Of a DNA stretch of 5,203 nt, positions 1 to 5,203 are shown one piece after another (positions within the stretch are counted from its first letter, which is position 1; every line of letters begins with the position of its first letter). Location of the stretch: contig MFIX01000141.1 of NCBI GenBank assembly GCA_001780825.1, positions 1-5,203 on the forward strand, given 5' to 3'. Made by a program: the position numbers and the translations under genes. The stretch is from Candidatus Glassbacteria bacterium RIFCSPLOWO2_12_FULL_58_11. GTDB lineage: Bacteria > Gemmatimonadota > Glassbacteria > GWA2-58-10. The notes under the pieces were generated by a model. That model was not told where the DNA came from. It was given only the letters and a program-made list of their open reading frames with translations, and did no database searches.

Positions 1-15
1 CCTGCCCTATCGCAA

Positions 16-70
16 CGGATATCTCAGATTTATAAAAGTCAAATATCCGCTGATATTAAGCGGCTCAGCG
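16..70 (+). promoter_or_regulatory. Possible structured leader upstream of gene 1
   Basis: This stretch lies upstream of the first gene and is AT-richer than the coding DNA. It holds CGGATAT (16-22) complementary to ATATCCG (43-49). It also holds two mutually exclusive small hairpins: CCGCT (47-51) with AGCGG (59-63), and CGCTGA (48-53) with TCAGCG (65-70). TATAAA at 31-36 resembles a -10 box, but I see no convincing -35 box at the right distance. No known riboswitch or operator is recognised. The stems are short and could be chance. Confidence 0.2.
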
Positions 71-120
71 ATACAGTACTTTTGGCGTCCTCTCGATCTC
101 TCGCCCTTCCCCACTCTTCC

Positions 121-124
121 GGAG
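121..124 (+). promoter_or_regulatory. Ribosome binding site of gene 1
   Basis: GGAG lies seven bases before the ATG at 132. It supports that start, which is also the one that gives a clean signal peptide. Confidence 0.6.
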
Positions 125-131
125 TGCCGCT

Positions 132-2204
132 ATGCGACTTGCGCCCGCCAGTCCCCTCCTGGGGCTGCTTTTCGCCCTCTTTTTCCGCCTCGCGCTTTCC
201 GCTCCCTGGGAGCCGCCCGGACCGGACTCGCTGGTGGTGTTCGAGGATGATTTTTCCGCATATCCGCCGGGCGCCCTCTCCGAAACCTACACCGCGGTCC
301 AGGAGTATCACTGGACCCCCAAAAAGCCCGAGTGGGGCCCTTGGATCGAGGCCGTGTACTGGCCCCATTGGACTGTCGGGGATGGCCTGGCCTGGCATAT
401 CCGCGAATCCGGCGGGAAAAAGGTGCTGTTTCAGAAACAGGAAATACTGGCCGAGGACCGCAATGCCGTGGTGGTCACCGGCGACCGCTTCTGGAAAGAC
501 TACGTCTTCGAGGTCGAGCTGACACCCCTCTCCTTCGAAAACCCGGTTGGGATAATTTACCGGGTGGAAAACTCCCGCAATTATTACATGCTCTCCCTCG
601 AGGAAAACCACAAATGGGTCTGGTCGCGAAGGATCCACGACCAGTGGGTCAAGCTGAAAATCCGCGATTTCCCCTACCGCACCGGCGAGCCGCACACGCT
701 GCGGGTCGAGGTCAATGACCGCAACCACACCTTCTATGTCGACGGCCGCCGGATGGATATCACCCGCCGGGACTTCCACCACCCCGAGGGCCGGGTGGGC
801 CTGATCGCCAACAGCCCCTGCGAGTACCGAAAGGTGCGCGTGGTGATGAGCAGCCAGGCTTACCGCGATTTCCAGCAGCGTAAAAAGGCCTGGGAACTGG
901 AAGAACAGCAACTTTCGGAAAAATACCCGCGGCCCGTGCTCTGGAAAAAGGTGGACCTGCGGAAGCTGGCGGTCAATGGCCGCCAGATGCGCTGGGGGGA
1001 CCTGGACGGCGATGGCAGGCTGGACCTGGTTATTGCCCAGAGGGAGAACGGCGCCACCGAGGAGCACAAAAGGTATATCTCCGGCTTGACCGCCATGAAC
1101 CTGGACGGGAAAATCCTCTGGCAGTGGGGTACCGCCGACACGCTGCAGGAGCTGTTCGCCACCGACTTGCCCTATCAGGTCTGCGACCTGGACGGGGATG
1201 GCCGCTGCGAGGTGGTGTTCAGCCATGATTTCAAGATCGAAGTCCTGGACGGTCGCACCGGTGAGCTTCTCAAAAGCGTGCCCACCCCACTCCACGGCCC
1301 CAGGCACCCGGACAGTTTCTATGCCGAGGACAAGTACGAGCGGATTCCCGCCGGCGCGATCCATTTTGCCGACCTGGCCGGAGCGGGCCGGGTGGGCGAT
1401 TTCCTTATCAAAGATGATTACAACAACATCTGGGCCTATTCCCGTTCTTTCGAGCCGCTCTGGACTGCCTGTCTCAATGCCGGACACTACCCTTATGTGG
1501 CGGATATCGACGGCGACGGCCGCGATGAGGTGCTCCAGGGCTATACGCTTTTCGATGATAACGGCTCCGTCATTTTCGACCTCGGCATGCAGGACCATGC
1601 CGATGCCGCCTTTATCGGCGCGCTGGGCGGAGATTGTTTTCCGGGGCTGCATGCCTATTTCTGCGCCGGCGAGGAGGGCGTGATTGTCACCGACATGCAG
1701 GGCAAGGTGCGCTACAAGGAAATCCTGGGCCACGCCCAGCGCATGGCGATCGGCGATTTCCGGCCCGAGCTGCCGGGCTGCGAGCTGGCCTCTGTAACCT
1801 ACTGGGGCGAGCACAATATAATCACCCTGCACGCCTCGGATGGACGCGAGCTGGCCGAGTACCAGCCGCATTTTATCGGCTCGACCCTGGCCGCGGTGGA
1901 CTGGGTGGGGGATGGCACGGCGCTGCTATTGCTCTCCGGCGATGAGAAACAGGGCGGGATGCTCGACGGCTATGGCCGCCGGGTGGCGCGCTTCACCGAC
2001 CCCGGCCACTCCGTGCTCTGCTGCGATGCCATCGACCTGACCGGCGACAGCCGCGATGAGGTGCTGCTCTGGGACCGTGACAAGCTCTGGATCTACACCC
2101 AGGGCACGAATGTCGCTCCGCCTTCTACAATAGTAAAACTCCGGAAGATGCCGCTGCACAGCCGCAGCAACTACCAGATGTACGTGGCGGTTCCCGAGCG
2201 CTGA
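132..2204 (+). CDS. Secreted FG-GAP/VCBS beta-propeller protein with N-terminal concanavalin-like domain
   Basis: This is probably an exported polysaccharide-binding or polysaccharide-cleaving protein of 690 residues. Residues 1-24 form a Sec signal peptide (Arg2, hydrophobic core 9-22, cleavage near ALS/A). Residues about 33-238 look like a LamG/DUF1080-type beta-sandwich, with a G-I-I-Y-R-V-E-N-S-R-N-Y-Y core near 140-152. A charged helical linker (about 240-268) follows. Residues about 285-660 form a propeller with calcium loops DLDGDGRLD (290-298), DLDGDGRCE (352-360) and DIDGDGRDE (458-466), plus degenerate loops at 414 and 635. The first three loops are spaced exactly 62 residues apart. 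The stretch after 458 resembles PL11 rhamnogalacturonan lyases, but I cannot name catalytic residues, so lyase activity is an inference. It may instead be only a binding protein. It sits 40 bases before a GH88 gene with no terminator visible between them, so co-transcription is likely. Confidence 0.85.
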   Translation: MRLAPASPLLGLLFALFFRLALSAPWEPPGPDSLVVFEDDFSAYPPGALSETYTAVQEYHWTPKKPEWGPWIEAVYWPHWTVGDGLAWHIRESGGKKVLFQKQEILAEDRNAVVVTGDRFWKDYVFEVELTPLSFENPVGIIYRVENSRNYYMLSLEENHKWVWSRRIHDQWVKLKIRDFPYRTGEPHTLRVEVNDRNHTFYVDGRRMDITRRDFHHPEGRVGLIANSPCEYRKVRVVMSSQAYRDFQQRKKAWELEEQQLSEKYPRPVLWKKVDLRKLAVNGRQMRWGDLDGDGRLDLVIAQRENGATEEHKRYISGLTAMNLDGKILWQWGTADTLQELFATDLPYQVCDLDGDGRCEVVFSHDFKIEVLDGRTGELLKSVPTPLHGPRHPDSFYAEDKYERIPAGAIHFADLAGAGRVGDFLIKDDYNNIWAYSRSFEPLWTACLNAGHYPYVADIDGDGRDEVLQGYTLFDDNGSVIFDLGMQDHADAAFIGALGGDCFPGLHAYFCAGEEGVIVTDMQGKVRYKEILGHAQRMAIGDFRPELPGCELASVTYWGEHNIITLHASDGRELAEYQPHFIGSTLAAVDWVGDGTALLLLSGDEKQGGMLDGYGRRVARFTDPGHSVLCCDAIDLTGDSRDEVLLWDRDKLWIYTQGTNVAPPSTIVKLRKMPLHSRSNYQMYVAVPER

Positions 2205-2229
2205 GTATTTTTAATCTTAATATCCTCAC

Positions 2230-2234
2230 AGGAG
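2230..2234 (+). promoter_or_regulatory. Ribosome binding site of the GH88 gene
   Basis: AGGAG lies ten bases before the ATG at 2245. The spacing is slightly long. A second in-frame ATG at 2269 has no comparable site and would shorten the signal peptide's basic N-region, so 2245 is preferred. Confidence 0.55.
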
Positions 2235-2244
2235 CAATCAACCG

Positions 2245-3462
2245 ATGCGCCCAGACCTGAAAAAAATCATGATAATTCCGGCACTGACCTTTATCGCCGG
2301 CCTAGTGCTGTTTTCACCCCGGCTCTCCACCGCCGAAAATTCAGCCTTGCCGGTCCTGACCGAGCAGCTCCGCCTCCAGGCCCTGGACTACACGGCTGCG
2401 AGCCTGCGCCGCACTGTCGCCGAGCTAGGCGACAGCTTTCCGGTGGCCACCGAGCAGGGGGTCTGGAAAAAAGACTCCGGAGGCTGGACCGGGGGTTATT
2501 TCGCGGGCATGCTCTGGCTTATGTATATTCGAACAGGCGACAGCTACTGGCTGGACCAGGCGCGGCGCTATACCGGGCTTCTCGAAGGCAATAAATCCGA
2601 TGATAACAATATAGATATCGGCATCCTTTTCTGGCCCTCTTTCGCCCTGGGTTATTCCGCCTCGCCCCAGCAGTATTTCCGTGAGACTGCCCTTGAGGGA
2701 GCGCGCACCATGCTGAAGCGCTTTATCCCCGGCGGCGGCTACCTCCAGAACTGGGGCGCGCTCGGGAATAAGGAGCAAATGGGATACGTGATCATCGATT
2801 GCCTGATCAACCTGGACCTGCTGTACTGGGCCACTGATGAAACCGGCGATTCCGTTTTCGCCCGCGCGGCCACCAGCCATGCCGAGCGCACCCGGATCGC
2901 CCATGTCCGGCCGGATAATTCGAGCTACCAGGTGGTGGAGCTCGATCCGGCCACCGGCCGGAAGCTGCGCGGCTTCCATAAGCAGGGCTACGCCGATGAG
3001 AGCACCTGGTCGCGCGGCCAGGCCTGGGGAATTTACGGTTTCAGCCGGGTCTACTTTCGCACCGGGGATCCGGTGTTTATGGAGACGGCCATGAAAATGG
3101 CGGACTGGTTTATCGACCATCTGCCTGCTGACTATGTCCCCTACTGGGATTTCTCGGCCCCCGGTATCCCGGATGATGCCCGCGACAGCTCTGCCGGCTC
3201 GATGGCCGCCTCAGGGATGCTCGAGATCGCCGCACAGGTTAAGGACCCGGAAAAGTCGAGTAAGTACCGCGAGGCAGCCGGGAAAATCCTTTCCTCGCTC
3301 ACTCGGAACTATCTGACCCGCGGCCTGCCCGGCAACCCGGATGGCGTGCTGACCGGCGGAACATATTTTTATCAAATAGGCAGCAGCGTAAACCAGGCCA
3401 ATATCTGGGGGGATTTCTACTATCTGGAGGCCCTGCTGCGCTGGGCCGAAAAGCGCCGATAA
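2245..3462 (+). CDS. Secreted GH88 unsaturated glucuronyl hydrolase
   Basis: Enzymes of this family remove the 4,5-unsaturated uronic acid left at the non-reducing end of oligosaccharides after polysaccharide lyase cleavage, by a hydration mechanism. The 405-residue length fits a single alpha6/alpha6-barrel domain plus a signal peptide (1-30, Lys6-Lys7, cleavage near STA/E). Asp124 (NNIDIG) and Asp185 (IIDCLINLDLLYWA) correspond to Asp88 and Asp149 of the Bacillus sp. GL1 enzyme. The same offset of 36 places Gln247, Arg257 and Trp261 (STWSRGQAW) on its Gln211, Arg221 and Trp225. PYWDF...RDSSAGSMAASG (299-324) and IWGDFYYLEAL (387-397) are further family signatures. Oddly, the family's usual His at positions 123 and 229 are Ile and Gln. 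It fits GH88 better than GH105. The polymer substrate cannot be told. The gene ends in tandem stops (TAA TAG) and probably belongs to the operon of the gene before it. Confidence 0.9.
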   Translation: MRPDLKKIMIIPALTFIAGLVLFSPRLSTAENSALPVLTEQLRLQALDYTAASLRRTVAELGDSFPVATEQGVWKKDSGGWTGGYFAGMLWLMYIRTGDSYWLDQARRYTGLLEGNKSDDNNIDIGILFWPSFALGYSASPQQYFRETALEGARTMLKRFIPGGGYLQNWGALGNKEQMGYVIIDCLINLDLLYWATDETGDSVFARAATSHAERTRIAHVRPDNSSYQVVELDPATGRKLRGFHKQGYADESTWSRGQAWGIYGFSRVYFRTGDPVFMETAMKMADWFIDHLPADYVPYWDFSAPGIPDDARDSSAGSMAASGMLEIAAQVKDPEKSSKYREAAGKILSSLTRNYLTRGLPGNPDGVLTGGTYFYQIGSSVNQANIWGDFYYLEALLRWAEKRR

Positions 3463-3468
3463 TAGGTT

Positions 3469-3473
3469 GGAGG
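3469..3473 (+). promoter_or_regulatory. Strong Shine-Dalgarno without a full-length gene
   Basis: GGAGG sits seven bases before an ATG at 3481, directly after the GH88 stop codons. Sequence and spacing are ideal, yet the frame it serves closes after 27 codons. Confidence 0.5.
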
Positions 3474-3480
3474 ACTGGCG

Positions 3481-3564
3481 ATGGTTCGCGTACCGCCCCG
3501 GCATAAATTGACTATTCGCTCAAACGGGACTGCAATTATTCATGTCCAAAATATCTCGCCATAG
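3481..3564 (+). pseudogene. 27-codon frame, probable 5' remnant of a disrupted operon gene
   Basis: The frame starts at an ATG with an ideal GGAGG site and begins MVRVPPRHKLTIRSNGT. It ends at TAG (3562-3564), overlapping the first 23 bases of the RAYT gene in another frame. The first ~25 bases are GC-rich like the neighbouring operon; after about 3500 the DNA turns AT-richer. I read it as the start of a third operon gene cut off by arrival of the RAYT-bearing DNA. It could instead be a short leader peptide whose translation couples to the RAYT start, which has no good site of its own, or a chance frame. The peptide matches no family I recognise and has no signal peptide. Confidence 0.35.
3508..3536 (+). 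promoter_or_regulatory. Possible promoter of the RAYT gene
   Basis: TTGACT (3508-3513, 5 of 6 to the -35 consensus) is followed after 17 bases by TGCAAT (3531-3536, 4 of 6 to the -10 consensus). Transcription would begin near 3543, at the ATG itself, implying a nearly leaderless message. That would fit the absence of a strong ribosome site, but the -10 is weak. Confidence 0.25.
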
Positions 3565-4171
3565 ACATTCCCTGCGCCTTCCGGATTACAATTATGCCAC
3601 TCCGGGAGCATATTTTGTCACCTTGTGCACCTGGAAAAAGTATTGTCTGTTTGGTGAAATTATTGAAGGGGAAATTAAGCTAAATATGATTGGTGAAGTG
3701 GCAGCCGAGGAGCGGGTAAAGAGCTCTCATGTCCGAAAAGAATTCTCTAGGGATATATTTATAGTAATGCCCAATCATTTACACGGTATTGTTATTATAA
3801 ATAATTCCGGGGATATTTCTAACTCCGGGGCGACCGGCCGGTCGCCCCTACAGGCCACCCATTCCCAAATTGCAAACAGGCTTGCCCCAAAATCGCTGGA
3901 AGCATTTGTCGCCGGCTATAAATCCAGCGTCACAAAGAGAATCAACAAAGTACGCAGTTCACCAAAACAGCCTTTCTGGCAGCGAAATTACTACGAACAC
4001 GTGATTCGCAATGACCATGAATTACAGCGTGTCCGGGATTACATAGTAACCAACCCCCTGCGCTGGGAAATTGACAGCGAAAACCCTGCCTCATGTGGAA
4101 ATCAAGAGGCTGTAGGGGCGACCGGCCGGTCGCCCATTACCGCCGATTATTCTGGCTACACTGAAAATTGA
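3542..4171 (+). CDS. REP-associated tyrosine transposase (RAYT, IS200-like Y1 HUH family)
   Basis: This is a single-strand DNA nuclease/transposase of the Y1 HUH superfamily. RAYTs bind and cleave REP hairpins and are generally thought to be domesticated or to spread REP sequences. The 209 residues show the family N-terminus (RHSLRLPDYNYATPGAYFVTLCT, cited in two parts: RHSLRLPDYNY at 9-18 region and PGAYFVTLCT at 21-30), the HUH motif MPNHLHGIVI (His79, His81), and the tyrosine segment FWQRNYYEHVIRN (Tyr150/Tyr151), followed by YIVTNPLRWEID. The start at 3542 is fixed by this N-terminus, although no strong ribosome site precedes it. Two REP-like palindromes lie inside the frame, at residues 96-104 (between HUH motif and tyrosine helix) and 191-198 (in the C-terminal tail). 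The core ends near residue 181; the tail beyond it may be readthrough of a 3' REP. The gene is AT-richer than its neighbours (3721-3780 is 35% GC). No TnpB or accessory gene accompanies it. Confidence 0.9.
   Translation: MSKISRHRHSLRLPDYNYATPGAYFVTLCTWKKYCLFGEIIEGEIKLNMIGEVAAEERVKSSHVRKEFSRDIFIVMPNHLHGIVIINNSGDISNSGATGRSPLQATHSQIANRLAPKSLEAFVAGYKSSVTKRINKVRSSPKQPFWQRNYYEHVIRNDHELQRVRDYIVTNPLRWEIDSENPASCGNQEAVGATGRSPITADYSGYTEN
3828..3853 (-). repeat. REP-like element, copy 1, inside the RAYT gene
   Basis: The perfect palindrome GGGCGACCGGCCGGTCGCCC (3828-3847, extending to 22 bases at 3827-3848) is followed by CTACAG. Read on the - strand it is CTGTAG plus the hairpin, giving the GTAG foot typical of REP elements recognised by RAYTs. 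It can fold into an 8-bp stem with a GGCC loop. It is an exact 26-base inverted match to the copy at 4110-4135 and is translated as GATGRSPLQ within the transposase. Confidence 0.8.
4110..4135 (+). repeat. REP-like element, copy 2, inside the RAYT gene
   Basis: CTGTAG (4110-4115) precedes the same perfect 20-base palindrome (4116-4135). The GTAG tetranucleotide (4112-4115) abuts the hairpin, as in REP elements. It is in inverted orientation to copy 1 with the feet facing each other, about 256 bases apart. It is translated as VGATGRSP near the C-terminus and ends 33 bases before the stop codon, where a flanking 3' REP would be expected. Confidence 0.8.
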
Positions 4172-4184
4172 TTATCTCACTTTT

Positions 4185-4191
4185 GGGAGGG
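4185..4191 (+). promoter_or_regulatory. Ribosome binding site of the CocE/NonD hydrolase gene
   Basis: GGGAGGG ends three bases before the ATG at 4195. The match is strong and the spacing short; it fixes the start ahead of a clear signal peptide. Only 23 bases separate the RAYT stop from this ATG, and no promoter is evident in them. Confidence 0.65.
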
Positions 4192-4194
4192 AAA

Positions 4195-5203
4195 ATGCCA
4201 AGACGCCTGCTGACCCTTTTGGCCGCTATTCTTTTCTTTCTTGCACCCGGCATGCCCTGTGCCTTCGGACAGGACAATCCCCCGGCGCAATACAAGGTCC
4301 TCGAAGAATTGAATGTCAGTGTCGCCATGCGGGATGGCATCCGGCTTTCCACCAATATCTACCGGCCGGATACATCCGGCCAATTCCCCGCCCTGCTGAT
4401 CCGCTCGCCTTACGGCAACGGCGGCAGCGGCAACCGTGAGGGACATTTTTTCGCCGGGCGGGGCTACGCTGTGGTGATCCAGGATACCCGCGGCAGAGCT
4501 GAATCCGAGGGTGTGTTCGATGCCTTCCAGCCCGAGGCCCTGGATGGCCTGGACACCCAGGAATGGGTAGCATCTCAGCCTTGGTGCACTGGCAAGATAG
4601 GTACTTTAGGCGGCTCCTATGTGGGCTTTACTCAGTGGCTGCCCGCCGCTCTCGGCAGCCCGCACCTGGTGACCATGTTCCCGGTGGTCACTTTCGCCGA
4701 CCAGCACGACATGGCCTATTATGGCGGAGCGGCCCGCCTGCGGCTTTTCACCGCCTGGAGCCTGGAAATGACCCATCCCTATTCCGTGACCCGCGAGGAG
4801 CTCGAAGCCAGGATGGACAGCGTGTTCCGCCATCTGCCCCTGATCGAGCAGGACCGCGCCGCCGGCTGGCGGGTCTCTTTCCTGCGCGACTGGCTCTCGC
4901 ACCCGGAACACGATTCCTACTGGGACCGGAGCAGTATCGGGGAGGGTTACGAGAAGATCAAGGCTTCCACCTATAATGTGGGTGGCTGGTTCGATATCTG
5001 CCTGTCCGGCACCCTGATAAATTTCATGAGCATGACTTCCTCCGCTGTCGATCCCGAGGTGCGCGCGAAACAGAAACTGCTGATCGGCCCCTGGGTCCAC
5101 AGCCTGAGCCGGGATGGCAAGGTCGGCGAGCTGGATTTCGGTCCGGAATCCGTCCCGAGCTTGCAGCAGACCGAGCTGCGCTGGTTCGACAACCAGCTTA
5201 AGG
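4195..5203 (+). CDS. Secreted CocE/NonD family (peptidase S15-like) alpha/beta hydrolase, 3' end outside window
   Basis: The frame is open from 4195 to the window edge (336 codons seen); the family usually has a further C-terminal beta-sandwich domain, which would lie beyond. Members hydrolyse esters or amides, or release X-Pro dipeptides. Residues 1-25 form a signal peptide (Arg3-Arg4, leucine-rich core, cleavage near AFG/Q); Cys22 is not in a proper lipobox. The mature start VSVAMRDGIRLSTNIYRP is typical. The triad is complete: Ser141 in GGSYVGF, Asp267 in GGWFDI and His302 in GPWVHS, matching Ser117, Asp259 and His287 of cocaine esterase. Tyr73 (SPYG) matches its oxyanion tyrosine, Tyr44. 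The acidic residues following the catalytic Asp in alpha-amino-acid ester hydrolases are absent (ICL follows), so that subtype is unlikely. The substrate is unknown. It may belong to the same operon as genes 1 and 2, now separated from them by the RAYT. Confidence 0.88.
   Translation, partial: MPRRLLTLLAAILFFLAPGMPCAFGQDNPPAQYKVLEELNVSVAMRDGIRLSTNIYRPDTSGQFPALLIRSPYGNGGSGNREGHFFAGRGYAVVIQDTRGRAESEGVFDAFQPEALDGLDTQEWVASQPWCTGKIGTLGGSYVGFTQWLPAALGSPHLVTMFPVVTFADQHDMAYYGGAARLRLFTAWSLEMTHPYSVTREELEARMDSVFRHLPLIEQDRAAGWRVSFLRDWLSHPEHDSYWDRSSIGEGYEKIKASTYNVGGWFDICLSGTLINFMSMTSSAVDPEVRAKQKLLIGPWVHSLSRDGKVGELDFGPESVPSLQQTELRWFDNQLK

Noticed and set aside
39..1871. 610-residue open frame on the - strand opposite gene 1
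   Set aside because: It is a mirror effect of GC-rich codon use in the + strand gene. It has no recognisable domain, and its repeated acidic/hydrophobic pattern reflects the antisense of the DxDGDG loops. The + frame has a signal peptide, ribosome site and domain matches.
2425..3120. 231-residue open frame on the - strand opposite the GH88 gene
   Set aside because: It is wholly inside a confidently identified GH88 gene, with no family resemblance of its own.
2245..3462. GH105 unsaturated rhamnogalacturonyl hydrolase
   Set aside because: Asp124 and Asp185, the SSYQVVELDPATG and STWSRGQAW segments, and gap-free spacing with the Bacillus GL1 enzyme all favour GH88.
4116..4135. Palindrome near the RAYT 3' end as a Rho-independent terminator
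   Set aside because: It is not followed by a T-tract, lies within the coding frame, and has an exact inverted copy upstream, so a REP element explains it better.
3542..4171. Complete IS200/IS605 insertion sequence
   Set aside because: There is no TnpB gene and no paired end hairpins outside the frame. The N-terminus and the YYEH/NPLRW region fit RAYT rather than classical IS200 TnpA.
4563..4976. 137-residue + strand frame inside the last gene
   Set aside because: It is out of frame with the CocE/NonD hydrolase, whose catalytic motifs span the same bases; it is Arg/Pro-rich as expected of a shifted frame.
4195..5203. Alpha-amino-acid ester hydrolase
   Set aside because: The acidic residues that follow the catalytic Asp in that subtype are missing (GWFD is followed by ICL).

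Overview
The window is GC-rich bacterial DNA (one hand-counted 60-base stretch in the second gene is 67% GC). All supported genes are on the + strand. Three of the four main proteins begin with Sec-type signal peptides and are secreted carbohydrate- or ester-active types. This suggests a Gram-negative heterotrophic polymer degrader, perhaps an environmental lineage; the sequence alone does not fix the phylum.

Layout: (1) 1-131 is a leader with a few possible hairpins. (2) 132-2204 encodes a secreted 690-residue protein with an N-terminal concanavalin/LamG-like (DUF1080-type) domain and a C-terminal FG-GAP/VCBS beta-propeller carrying DxDGDG calcium loops; the propeller resembles that of PL11 rhamnogalacturonan lyases. 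(3) After a 40-base gap, 2245-3462 encodes a secreted GH88 unsaturated glucuronyl hydrolase with both catalytic Asp residues. (4) Six bases past its tandem stop codons come a strong Shine-Dalgarno and an ATG (3481). They open a frame that ends after 27 codons, just where AT-richer DNA carrying a REP-associated tyrosine transposase (RAYT, 3542-4171) begins. (5) 4195 to the window end is the 5' part of a secreted CocE/NonD (S15) alpha/beta hydrolase with its full Ser-Asp-His triad.

Genes 1 and 2 probably form one operon for uronic-acid polysaccharide breakdown. GH88 enzymes need a 4,5-unsaturated uronyl end made by a lyase, and the PL11-like first gene is a candidate for supplying or binding that substrate. 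The RAYT looks like an insertion into this operon. The most unusual feature is that the RAYT coding sequence contains two inverted copies of a 26-base REP-like element (GTAG foot plus a perfect 20-base palindrome). Both are read in the same codon phase as the peptide GATGRSP, so the transposase appears to carry its probable substrate inside its own gene.
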